This document shows, in pieces, positions 25,195 to 34,204 of a stretch of DNA of 64,000 nt. The notes below the pieces were generated by a model. That model was not told the origin of the DNA and did not search any database. It saw nothing but the letters and a program-made list of their open reading frames with translations. The stretch is taken from positions 40,001 to 104,000 of the forward strand of contig WBZZ01005325.1 of NCBI GenBank assembly GCA_019918135.1. Direction: 5' to 3'. The DNA comes from Paulinella micropora. Taxonomy: Eukaryota; Cercozoa; Imbricatea; Euglyphida; Paulinellidae. The position numbers and the translations under genes are program-made. Positions within the stretch are counted from its first letter, which is position 1. The number at the start of each line of letters is the position of its first letter.

Positions 25195-26605
25195 GCCCCG
25201 CGTTCTGCAATAAGCTACCCCTCATACCTCGCCTCGCATACCCTCTCATACCCCGCCTGTCATACCCCTCTCATACCCCTGTACCATACCCCTGTCTCTC
25301 GTACCCCGCCTCTCATACCCCTGCCCCATACCGCTTGTCTCATACCCCTGTCCCATACCCCGCCTCTCATACCGCTGTCCCATACCCCTGTCCCATACCC
25401 CTGTCTCATACCCCGCCTCTCTACGTATACCCCTGTCTCATACCCCGCCTCTCTACGTATACCCCTGTCCCATACCCCGTTTCTCATACCCCTGTCCCAT
25501 ATCCCTGTCCCATACCCCGCCTCTCATACCGCTGTCCCATACCCCTGTCTCATACCCCTGTCCCATACCCCTGTCTCATACCCCGCCTCTCTACGTATAC
25601 CCCTGTCCCATACCCCGTTTCTCATACCCCTGTTCCATACCCCTGTCTCATACCCCGCCTCTCTACGTATACCCTGTCCCATACCCCGTTTCTCATACCC
25701 CTGTCCCATACCCCTGTCTCATACCCCTGTTCCATACCCCGCCTCTCATACCCCTGTCCCATACCCCGCCTCTCATACACCTGTCCTACACCCCTGTCCC
25801 ATACCCCGTTTCTCATACCCCTGTCCCATACCCCTGTCTCATACCCCGCCTCTCATACGTATACCCCTGTCCCATACCCCATTTCTCATACCCCTGTCCC
25901 ATACCCCTCCTCTCATACCCCTGTCCCATACCCCTGTTCCATACCCCTGTCTCATACCCCGCCTCTCTACGTATACCCCTGTCCCATACCCCGTTTCTCA
26001 TACCCCTGTCCCATATCCCTGTCGCATACCCCTGTCCCATACCCCGCCTCTCATACCGCTGTCCCATACCCCTGTCATACCCCTGTCCCATACCCCTGTC
26101 TCATACCCCACCTCTCTACGTATACCCCTGTCCCATACCCCGTTTCTCATACCCCTGTTCCATACCCCTGTCTCATACCCCGCCTCTCTACGTATACCCC
26201 TGTCCCATACCCCGTTTCTCATACCCCTGTCCCATACTCCTGGCTCATACCCCTGTTCCATACCCCGCCTCTCATACCCCTGTCCCATACCCCGCCTCTC
26301 ATACACCTGTCCCATACCCCGCCTCTCATACACCTGTCCTACACCCCTGTCCCATACCCCTGTCTCATACCCCTGTCTCATACCCCGCCTCTCATACGTA
26401 TACCCCTGTCCCATACCCCTCCTCTCATACCCCTGTCCCATACCCCTCCTCTCATACCCCTGTCCCATACCCCTGTTCCATACCCCTGTCCCATACCCCT
26501 GTCTCATACCCCGCCTCTCTACGTATACCCCTGTCCCATACCCCGTTTCTCATACCCCTGTCCCATACCCCTGTCTCATACCCCGCCTCTCATACTCCTG
26601 TCCCA
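25195..26605 (+). repeat. CATACCCC minisatellite
   Basis: About 1.4 kb of short units built from CATACCCCTGTCC, CATACCCCGCCTCT and CTACGTATAC, in higher-order arrays of about 60-75 bases. One frame stays open for 437 codons because unit lengths are mostly multiples of three, giving a Ser-His-Thr-Pro-Val-Pro-Tyr polymer. No start context, no complexity, so not treated as a gene. The motif is the reverse complement of the GGGGTATG spacers at 20.9-23.9 kb. Confidence 0.9.
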
Positions 26606-26867
26606 TATGATGTCGATAAAGATGTATGTATGTATGTATGTAGCGTAAGACACTATAGCTACCAGTGTCGAACCGGGACCTGTCATTGATGATGTATGTA
26701 TGATACCCGGGTATGATACCCCTGTCCCATCCCCGGGTATGATACCCCTGTCATACCCCACCTCTCTCTCTCTCGCTCTCAAAAAGTTGCAAGTATTAAT
26801 AGTAAAAGTTTTTTTTACTTTTTACTTTTTTTCAAATATTCATATTCCCATCGAAAATTGTATGTAG
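26606..26867 (+). other. Short repeats and splice acceptor before the C-terminal exons
   Basis: Contains (GTAT)n, two GGTATGATACCC-type palindromic units and a T-rich tract ending TTGTATGTAG at 26,867, which reads as a 3' splice site because the downstream frame has no ATG after the stop at 26,865. Confidence 0.5.
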
Positions 26868-28316
26868 GATGTGAAAAACTGGCTGTCAATTCGTTGGTCA
26901 TGGGATGCGTCCCCAATACAGAAGGGTAAGCGTGCTAAAAAAAAATCACAAACACTAACTACTGGTAGAGTAATGGACTTTGAACAACAACATAGAAATA
27001 GAAAATGGAACACTGAAATTTTTGATATTTTGCCGTACGGTGAAAAGCCAAGTAATTCGTGGCCATGGTGCGAAGCGACTTTCACTGAACTTGTAGAACA
27101 GAAAGTGCACATTTACTCTATATGTGCCGACACGCCAGCCATGTGTGACAGTATGTGTCATATCGGCCCCAAAAGTGTACGAGGCTGCCCTTACAGCTGG
27201 TGCAGAGGAAAGCAAATAGATGGAGATAAGAAACGTGTTAGTTGGCTCGTTGACGAACCCCCGTGTAGGAGAAAACCAACAGATGAGTATGAGCTGTTTG
27301 GCGCTGCAGCTGACGCGCGTGGGGAAGATATAAACGGATTTACAGGGAGAAGTCCACTCCTTTTGTTGGAACGCTCCTGTTTACGAAGATGTGATGCAGA
27401 TTTCGCGCATAGCATTGGTTATGGTATTGTTTTGCGTTATATGTTGCCCTTGTTCAAAGGAATAAGAAGTATATCGATTCAACCTTTTAAAGAATGTAAA
27501 AATAAACCCAGAACACCAGCAGAGAAAAGAAACGAAGAAGAGAGACAGGAAAAATATGAGATAGATAAAGCAATCAGATTAAGATACAAGGCTAAAAATA
27601 ATCTGTTAAAGATAAAACAAGAACATTGGAAGGCAATGGATGAGAGGTGGTTAAGGTTTTGTGCAGAATCTGGTTATTCAACAACTGCTGTGCCTTTTGT
27701 TCATCCCAAGTCGAAGAGCACCAAAAGTCGCATGACTATGCACGAGTGCATAAAGTACGCAGTTAATTGCTACAGCGATGCGAAAGATATAGGTATCATA
27801 CCCCTCTCATACCCCTTCCATACCCCTCATTTTCTTTGATGGTTTGCAGGCGGATTAACAGGTGGAGCTTATGACACATGGGCAGCGTTGTGTGAGCTTT
27901 TTGGTGCTATGGATCCTGAGAGTAAGTTTGGTAGTGAAGGCTTCATAATGATAACAGGTCAGTATGTAGAGGATTTGAAGGTGAAGGAAAGAGATGTACG
28001 CAGGCTAGTACTAGCTAACTTACCTCCAACTGATCATGCCTATGTTTTCCATGCAGTTGAGCATATCATTGCAACTATTAAAGAGATAGGTAGCCTACGC
28101 AATATATGGACTATGCCTGGCGAACGCACTATGGGAGGGCAGGTGCGGCAGATGCATAGCAAATCTAATCCTACCACTAATCTAGCTGCAGTCGTATCTC
28201 AAAACGCGAACTCAAGAGCACAAGCAGGGTTTGTGCAGCTTGGTAACGACTTTCTAGATAGGATGGAAAGTGTTCCAAATCTTTCCAAAACTGTAGAAAA
28301 AATTAAAGAATTATGA
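26868..28316 (+). CDS. TNP2-like transposase, C-terminal exons (one 57-nt intron)
   Basis: Exon 26,868-27,792 and exon 27,850-28,316 read in one frame once the GT-AG intron is removed. The first exon starts after an acceptor, not at an ATG. Landmarks: ICADTPAMCDSMCHIGPKSV, GCPYSWCRGK (the D-PA...G....C..C of TNP2 proteins), NGFTGRSPLLLLERSCLRRC, then DADFAHSIGYGIVLRYMLPL where relatives have the D.MH.i..GV element. A basic linker follows. The second exon matches the DUF4218-type tail: LPPTDHAYVFHAVEHIIATI, SLRNIWTMPGERTMGGQVRQ, then SNPTTNLA. This supports a CACTA/EnSpm-like transposase. Codon use and intron indicate host-adapted DNA. Confidence 0.7.
27793..27849 (+). other. Spliceosomal intron, 57 nt
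   Basis: GTATCATACCCC...GATGGTTTGCAG. It contains an in-frame stop, and its removal joins two frames exactly at a Gly codon inside a conserved region. Its interior is built from the local CATACCCC satellite motif. Confidence 0.75.
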
Positions 28317-28465
28317 TATTAATATAATTATAATTTAATATTAATATTAAATTAATCGAAAATATTGATAGGTATAATTTAAATAGCATACCCCCCATAC
28401 CCCTCATCATTATTATTGTATTATAATATTATTTACACAAGCACTGTTTTAATAGAATACTTACC
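28317..28465 (+). other. Transposon 3' flank, AT-rich
   Basis: No gene. An AT-rich stretch, then CATACCCCCCATACCCCTCAT, then TTTACACAAGCACT...ACTTACCACTC, a ~40-base motif that recurs at about 52,290, 52,730 and 53,612. Confidence 0.6.

Positions 28466-28535
<70 letters not shown>
28466..28535 (+). repeat. (TTA)n microsatellite
   Basis: About 70 bases of near-perfect TTA/ATT repeat. It lies directly left of the SINE fragment, in line with SINE tails elsewhere in the window. Confidence 0.95.
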
Positions 28536-28552
28536 GATGGAGGCGCATGTGC
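28536..28552 (+). mobile_element. SINE fragment, left half of a split copy
   Basis: GATGGAGGCGCATGTGC matches the 3' part of the SINEs at 52,211 exactly. The following SINE bases are not here but at 51,821, on the far side of the GC-rich block. Confidence 0.75.
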
Positions 28553-29302
28553 TTGATTACCGCGCCCCTGTTCGTCCGGGTAGCAAGCATGTTTTTTGTC
28601 GCTGTCTGGACAGACCTTACAAGGATTGCGCACACTGAAACACCCGCGTTCCTTAGCGTGCTCAGCACAGAGCTTGTTTGCCTGCCCTTGCTCGTCCGGA
28701 AAGCCAGCCTCTTTTTTGTCCCCGAATGGACAGGCTTTACAAGGGTTTAACGTTCGATGAGAACCCTCTTCGCGTGCATGCATTGCACAGAGCTTAAAAC
28801 GCCGTTCTTTGTCATCTATTGTCCAGTGATTGCCTGCAGTGACAACAGTCTCTTTTTGCCAACAAAATGAGCACGCAAGCTTCCATTGTGTCCAGCCGTT
28901 TGACGGTTTGCCCGCTCGACTGAAAAGGGCACCACCTGCACTTACTCTCACTTGATAGTCCCGCCCGTTTTGTTGGTGGTCGACAACCTCGCCAACCTCT
29001 GGCAGCGCCACAACGTCGTTCAGTTTCTGTCGTTTGGTCTTCCTTTTTTCCCTTTGACGGCGGCGCTTCTTCTGCAGCCGGCGGGTGTGGCTGGCGCAAC
29101 CGTTCGCGGCCACGGCCTCGCGACAGCGGCCGCGGCGGGTGAAGCAGTGCTCGCAGGCCGGCGCTACTTCGCCTTCGGGTGAGCGGAGGATGAGCGTCTG
29201 GCCGAAGACGCGCAGCTCCACATCGTTTGCGAACGCGGCAACGGCGTCGCGGTCCCCGTACTTGCTCACAAAGACACGCACTGCCTTGGGTTCGCACACC
29301 AT
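28553..29302 (-). CDS. EsV-1-7-like zinc-repeat protein, cut by the block edge
   Basis: About 250 residues within the block, starting at the ATG at 29,302 (MVCEPKAVRVFVSKYGD). A basic helix with KKRRRQREKRKTKRQK sits near residue 80. Then come repeated zinc-type modules: ACSFCWQ...KLCAMHA, PCKACP...AGFPDEQG...KLCAEHA, PCKVCP...ACYPDEQG. The C-x2-C...C-x2-H order with the FPDEQG core resembles EsV-1-7 repeats of brown-algal viruses and heterokonts, though the spacing differs (C-x2-C-x20-C-x2-H). The frame runs through the block edge into (TTA)n, read as poly-Ile. Confidence 0.55.
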
Positions 29303-30214
29303 CCCCCTCCCGCTAGCGTGGTTAAATGAACGGGATCCGCCGCAAGGGCAGAAAATTCTGAGCGACAAGGGGGTTGTGGGAGGCGCGGCCCGAGAGGATT
29401 TTGGGGCCTGGCAGAAACAAAAAAAGCCCCCCCCCCCCCCCTCTTTGTTTGGCAGCCGAAAAGAGGGCCGGCCCCCCCCCTACCCTTTTCCGTATTCGGC
29501 CGGCCCCCCCCCACAACTTTTTACCGCCAAAGGAAAAAAAGGCTTTGCAAAAAAAAAATGGGGGGGGGGGGCCTTTGGGTCGAAAAGAAAAGACGGAGGG
29601 GGAAGGGGGGGCCGCCGTAACGCCTTCCTCCCTCCCGCCCGCCGGCGTTGGGCCAGACCTTTTTTCTTCTTTTCTTTTTTTTTGCAAACGGGTGCGCATT
29701 TGGAGAGGGAACGGCTTTGTTGGACTTTTTTCTTTTGAGGTGTCGGGGGGGGGGGGGGGCCGCTGTAGCACCTCGAAAAAAAAGATTCTTCTCTGCCAGC
29801 CGCAAAGTTAGTATTTTTGGGGGTGGTCTGGCCGCGCCACGACGCTGCCCCCAAGAGATCGGGCAGGGGGGGGGGGGGGGACCAGCCCAGGAGCCCGGGG
29901 GGGGCCATGCGCTGCTTTTTCCCCGGTCGGGCAGGGGGACAGAGCCTCTTCTGCCCCCCCCCCCCCCCACCCACGGCACTTGGCGCTGGGGAGATGTACG
30001 CTGCGGTCGGGGGGTTGCTTTGGAACGTTCCAAACTCGTGGGAGAGAAACTAAAGCGAGTGCAAAAAAAAAGCCGCGTTTGTATTACCGGTCCGTAGCTA
30101 AGAAACTTGGCTCTCCCCCCCCCCCGGTGTAAGCCGGCCGTGACTCGTGAAACGTAATTTTGGTCCGGCTTTTTAATGAATCTAACAAAAACAAATTTTT
30201 GTGCAGCAGGGGCG
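29303..30214. other. Gene-free spacer with long poly-C/poly-G runs
   Basis: Repeated runs of 9-15 C or G (for example near 29,428, 29,744, 29,868 and 29,955). Open frames on both strands are proline/glycine polymers without codon structure. No gene supported. Confidence 0.7.
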
Positions 30215-31957
30215 CTATTCCTCTCCTACCCAGAGGCACAGCGACAACGCTAGCAGGGCCCACCAGTTAACGGCGGCCCCTGTGGTCGCCGACGACGTGG
30301 TAGTATTTACAATAGAGTTTGGCGGCGCGGTGGTGTTCGGCGCAGCGGTAGTGGTGGTGGCGGTAGTGGTCGGGGCGCTCGCGTTCCACCTGTTCTCGCA
30401 GCCGTTGTACAGCGGGTAGCCAAAGCCGCTGGACGGGCTGCTGAAGTTGCGGGTCGGCGCGGTGCACTCAGCGGCCCCCTGGCAGTTGCACATCGCTAGT
30501 TTTCCCGTCGTGGGCGGTGCGTACAGTTCGAACGGGTTTCCCACGTCGATCCGCGCGCAGTCCCCGACCCCCTGGTACAGTTCCTGCACGGCAACCAGCA
30601 CGGTCAGGTACATGAACCCCGCCGTGCCCGGGCAGGGACGCACCCACCGGTGGCGCAGCACCACGTCGTGTGCCGCCCCGCCGAACTGGTACACGCTCAA
30701 GGACACCATCTCTGAGTCGGTTGAATTCTTGGCCAGCGTGGGGTCAGTGTTGCTGAGGGCCTCGGTTGCGTGCTCGGACGCCCAGTTGTCGCTGCACACG
30801 CCCACCCTCGCTTGTGGATCTAGGCTCGCGTTGGGGGCGCCCGCCTCGAAGAACGTAGCCACGCTGACGTTGCAACCGCGGGCGACCGTGACGCGAGTTT
30901 CCGCGCCCTGGCCGCGCCACAACGGTAAGGACAGCCAGCTGGCCCGCCAGTTGTGGCCGCCGTACGTGAACGAGCCGCCCCTGAGCAGGCGGCAGCGACA
31001 GTCCCCGTAGCTACAGACCCCGCCGGGCGGCACCGCCTGGTGGCACATGAGCTCCGAGCCGGGGGGGCACAGGTCCGGCGGGCAGACCCCGCCGGCAACC
31101 AGCCCCGAACTGCCGCTGGAGCTGGAGCTGGCGCTGGAGCTGCTGCTGTCGTCCAGGGGCTCCGTCCAGTTGCGCTGGCAGTTGGTGTACACCTGGTAGC
31201 CCAAGGCCCAGCTCGGCTGACTGAAGTTGAGCTCCGGGGCCGCGCACTGTTGCGGCGTGGTGCAGCCGCAGACTCCCGCCGAAGCCGGCGGCGGGTACAG
31301 CTCGAACGGCCGGCCCAGGTCGAGGCTCAGACAGTCGCCCTCGCCCGCGTACGCCTGGTACGTGCTGAAGTTCACCACCACATAGCTCCCAGCTAACGCG
31401 GCGTTGGTCGTGCAGGGCCGCGCCCAGCGATGGCGCAGCACCACGTCGTGCAGGGGGCCGTTGTCGTTGAACAGGTAGCTGCTCTGGTACGGCAGTTTGC
31501 TGAAACGAGCGCTGTAGGAGTTGTTGATTGCCTCCTGCACGTAATCGGTCGGCGTTCCCAGCACGCTGTCAGCGCACAGGCCTACGCGTGCCTCCACATC
31601 TTTGACGTAGCTCGCGGGCGACGAGGTCCAGTTCATCCTGACCAACGAGAAGATCAGCTTCACGTCGCAACCACTGCTGACCCGCACGCGCGTCTCCACC
31701 CCCTCTCCGTCCAGCAAGGGCAGCGCCAGAAAAACACTCCCTGCTTCGTCGGTTATATTGCCTTTGTACGTAAAAGAACTTCCGCCCGGCACCAAGCAAC
31801 CACACAGCGCACGCGCACAGTCCGCCAACGAGCGAGCCGCGTCCAGGCAGACGGGGTCGGTTTCGTTCGGGCACTGCCCCGCCGGACAGCCCTGCGCCAG
31901 CGCCAGCGGCGGCAGCAGCAGCAGACAGCAGTACCACAACGTAGCAGTAAGTAGCAT
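30215..31957 (-). CDS. Secreted, GPI-type surface glycoprotein with duplicated ectodomain
   Basis: 580 residues. A signal peptide (LLLLPPLALAQG) is followed by two related ectodomains (about 23-275 and 290-530). Each has CPAGQCP or CPPDLCPPG, a CGC/CRC pair, GGSFTY, LPLLDGEGVETRV / LPLWRGQGAETRV, a GCDV/GCNV strand, ARVGLC / ARVGVC, HDVVLRHRW.RPC, GDC...LG/VG.PFELY.PP, C.C...C.AP..NFS, and GY..Y..C..NW. A Ser-rich hinge separates them. A Thr/Pro-rich stalk and a hydrophobic end (NWWALLALSLCLWVGEE) suggest GPI anchoring. Many N-x-S/T sites. The family is not recognised. Confidence 0.75.
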   Translation of the reverse strand: MLLTATLWYCCLLLLPPLALAQGCPAGQCPNETDPVCLDAARSLADCARALCGCLVPGGSSFTYKGNITDEAGSVFLALPLLDGEGVETRVRVSSGCDVKLIFSLVRMNWTSSPASYVKDVEARVGLCADSVLGTPTDYVQEAINNSYSARFSKLPYQSSYLFNDNGPLHDVVLRHRWARPCTTNAALAGSYVVVNFSTYQAYAGEGDCLSLDLGRPFELYPPPASAGVCGCTTPQQCAAPELNFSQPSWALGYQVYTNCQRNWTEPLDDSSSSSASSSSSGSSGLVAGGVCPPDLCPPGSELMCHQAVPPGGVCSYGDCRCRLLRGGSFTYGGHNWRASWLSLPLWRGQGAETRVTVARGCNVSVATFFEAGAPNASLDPQARVGVCSDNWASEHATEALSNTDPTLAKNSTDSEMVSLSVYQFGGAAHDVVLRHRWVRPCPGTAGFMYLTVLVAVQELYQGVGDCARIDVGNPFELYAPPTTGKLAMCNCQGAAECTAPTRNFSSPSSGFGYPLYNGCENRWNASAPTTTATTTTAAPNTTAPPNSIVNTTTSSATTGAAVNWWALLALSLCLWVGEE

Positions 31958-32251
31958 AGTTTAATCGAGTGTGGTTTGTTTTTGGGGGGAGTTGGTGGTG
32001 GGTGGCTTGCTCCAGGGCCGTGCCCCCCCTTGGCAGATTGGGGGAGGGGGCCCCCCCCCGGGGCCTGGGGGGGGGGGGGGTTGTGGTTGGGCGGGCGGAC
32101 TGTTTTTGTGTGTGTGTTTGTTGGGTTCGAGAGGACAGGGGAAAAAACTCCCCAGGTTTGGGCGCCCCCCCCTCAAACCCCCCGGGGGGGGGGCCGGCAA
32201 AAAGTCATTTTGCCGTGAAATTCACCAGGTCTCGGGCAGGTTTGAAAAAAG

Positions 32252-32400
32252 TTTGGTCATTTTGGCAATCCTGCAAAGTTTGAGAGCAAAAAATTAGGGA
32301 GACGACGGCGGGCGGGGAAAGTTTATGATTTCTGTAATTTTCCCCGCCCGCCCGTCGTCTCCCCAAATTTTCTAATTTACATTTAGCAGGATTGCCGAAA
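32252..32400. repeat. MITE-like palindrome, copy 1
   Basis: The outer arms pair GGCAATCCTGC with GCAGGATTGCC. The inner arms pair GGGAGACGACGGCGGGCGGGG with its near-complement CCCCGCCCGCCCGTCGTCTCC, around a short AT-rich loop. The same arms recur at 32,529. Confidence 0.75.
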
Positions 32401-32528
32401 TGTCCTTTGCTAAAAAGAAAGCCGGTCGGTAGCCGCAAAATCCGTCAGAAAGATTGTGCGCAAACCTGCCGAAGTTTGCGGCAAAAAGTCATTATTCACT
32501 GGGTTCCGAATCTTGCGAAAAGGAAAGT

Positions 32529-32660
32529 TTGGTCATTTTGGCAATCCTGCAAAGTTTGAGAGCGAAAAATTCGGGAGACGACGGCGGGCGGGGAAATTTG
32601 TCATTTCTGTCATTTTTCCCCGCCCGCCGTCGTCTCCCCAAGGTGCCTGCAAAAAAGATC
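32529..32660. repeat. MITE-like palindrome, copy 2
   Basis: Repeats TTTGGTCATTTTGGCAATCC and GAGACGACGGCGGGCGGGG / CCCCGCCCGCCGTCGTCTC with small changes. The outer arm on the right is lost, which suggests copy 1 is the more complete unit. Confidence 0.7.
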
Positions 32661-32884
32661 TGTGGTGGCACTTGTTTGATCAGACAAGTTATACACACCA
32701 ACATGTGCGCAAGGCAATTTACACCAGCCGGAGATGTGCACTATTCAAAGCCGGAGATGCCGCCAGAGTGATCACTAGGCAAAGCCGATGACTACAAAGA
32801 TCTTAGTATTTTATTAAAGTACGTTTTCAATTGAAGCAAAAACACAAATTGTGGCGAGAGATTTCTTTTAAATTCAGCTGTACA

Positions 32885-34201
32885 TCAGGCGTGCTTGGCG
32901 CGCTTGTTGGCACCGCAAATGTCGTCCGGCTCCAACGTCGGCCGGCCCCTCAGGCTGCACGCACGCCGGAACAGCTTGTAAGAGACCAGGCCGCTGGAGC
33001 TGAGTTCGCAGTTCACGCGCTCATCGGCACAGTCAGGGTTGAGCCGGTGCGCGAGCGCTCGTACTTCTTTCAGCAGGCCTTCTGTGCCCGCCACCCGCTG
33101 GAAACGGGGGGTGCTGGGCGCACCGAGCGGGAGCCCGTCCTGCAGCTTTTTCAGGGACTCGAGCAAGTCGGCGCCGTAGTGGCCCTTAATTTCGAGGTCG
33201 GGGTGATCTGGCAGCGTCCAGAGCCACAGCCCGTCCGCGGCCAGCACGAGGAAATCGCGGCTGCCGCCGTGGTTGGGGCCCGTGACCAAGACGCGGTCTA
33301 GATCCAGACGGAACGCCTTGGCCGCCCTGAAGCGCAGGCTACACTCAAACTCGGCGGCTAGCGCGGCACAGAAGCTCGGGCTGGTCAGGTGTACAAAGCC
33401 CTTGAACCAGTCACAGTGTGAGCCGAGGCGCAGGTGGTAGCGTTCACGAAAGAGCGTCAGGTGCTTGTCGGACAAGGGCTCCGTCACGCGGCGAAAGGTG
33501 TCTAGAAAAGTGCACGTCCAGTGGATGGTGTTGAGGCGCGGCATGACGTCGTCGTGCAAAGGTTGTAGCCAGGACGGCTGGGGGTGCACAACGGTGGTGA
33601 CGTAGTCGCCCGCGGGTTGCAGGCCGCCGTGGCCGGTGGCAAACACCTTGTTGACGGTGTTGGCTGGCCAGGGCGGGACGTAGCCCTCGTCCAGGAGCCG
33701 GGCCACGTCCAGCGCGTCGAACCAGTTGAAACCATTGCCCGGCGCAAACGTCTCCAACAGCTCGGCGGCGGCGCCACGGGCCAGCGCGTGGCAGGCGAAC
33801 AGGTACACTTGGTAGAGCTGGCGCACGCTGACGTTGAGCGAGCACGAGAGGTACCAGACACTTGCGCGCGAGCCACGGGCCGGCGACGTCACCTGCAACG
33901 CCAGCTGGTCAGCCGGGGCGTGGGTGAGCAGGTGCAGCGCTCGCACGATCGTGCGGTACAGCTGGAGCTGTAGGTCGGGCCCGTTTGGTGACTTGTGCCA
34001 GGCTGCGGGGAAGGCGACGCGCAGCACGAAGGGCAGGATAGAGTCGAGTTCGTCGTACAAGCCGCACAGGCTTTCGAATTCGTTGTACTGCCCCAGGCTG
34101 GTGGACGGGGAACCCGAGCCGCCAGCCAGAACTTCGCCCCTGGCCCTGCGGGTCTTGTTTTGGTTGAAGAACTTGGGAAAGATGGCTAAGCGTCGCTGCA
34201 T
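32885..34201 (-). CDS. Orphan 438-aa protein
   Basis: 438 residues from ATG 34,201; codon use is GC-rich like its neighbours and the frame is fully open, so it is likely a true gene. Basic start (MQRRLAIFPKFFNQNKTRRA). The middle is helical with YQVYLFACHALARGAAAELL, then WFDALDVARLL and IHWTCTFLDTFRRVTEPL. The C-terminal part has RDFLVLAADGLWLWTLPDHP and a nuclear-signal-like end (GANKRAKHA). No domain recognised. Located between the palindrome spacer and the low-complexity region. Confidence 0.6.
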   Translation of the reverse strand: MQRRLAIFPKFFNQNKTRRARGEVLAGGSGSPSTSLGQYNEFESLCGLYDELDSILPFVLRVAFPAAWHKSPNGPDLQLQLYRTIVRALHLLTHAPADQLALQVTSPARGSRASVWYLSCSLNVSVRQLYQVYLFACHALARGAAAELLETFAPGNGFNWFDALDVARLLDEGYVPPWPANTVNKVFATGHGGLQPAGDYVTTVVHPQPSWLQPLHDDVMPRLNTIHWTCTFLDTFRRVTEPLSDKHLTLFRERYHLRLGSHCDWFKGFVHLTSPSFCAALAAEFECSLRFRAAKAFRLDLDRVLVTGPNHGGSRDFLVLAADGLWLWTLPDHPDLEIKGHYGADLLESLKKLQDGLPLGAPSTPRFQRVAGTEGLLKEVRALAHRLNPDCADERVNCELSSSGLVSYKLFRRACSLRGRPTLEPDDICGANKRAKHA

Positions 34202-34204
34202 TTA

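Larger units (their letters stand above)
24207..28470 (+). mobile_element. TNP2/CACTA-like DNA transposon (host), exons spread among repeats
   Basis: Three coding pieces in the same direction match, in order, the zinc part, a middle piece and the C-terminal region of TNP2-type transposases. Minisatellite DNA fills the gap between pieces two and three (25,195-26,605), probably as intron sequence. The 3' end (28,230-28,470) is present again at 52,556-52,757. No CACTA terminal repeat was found, so ends are approximate. Confidence 0.55.
31958..32884. other. Spacer with G/C-runs and two palindromes
   Basis: No convincing frame. It starts with poly-G/poly-C tracts (31,980-32,190) and continues with the two palindromes listed separately, then about 220 bases of plain sequence up to the next gene. 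Confidence 0.6.

Noticed and set aside
25335-26648. 437-codon open frame of Ser-His-Thr-Pro-Val-Pro-Tyr repeats
   Set aside because: It is the translation of the CATACCCC minisatellite; open only because unit lengths are near multiples of three, and the opposite strand is equally open.
29303-30100. Long overlapping Gly/Pro/Arg-rich frames on both strands
   Set aside because: They cross poly-C and poly-G runs, have no codon bias and no domain.
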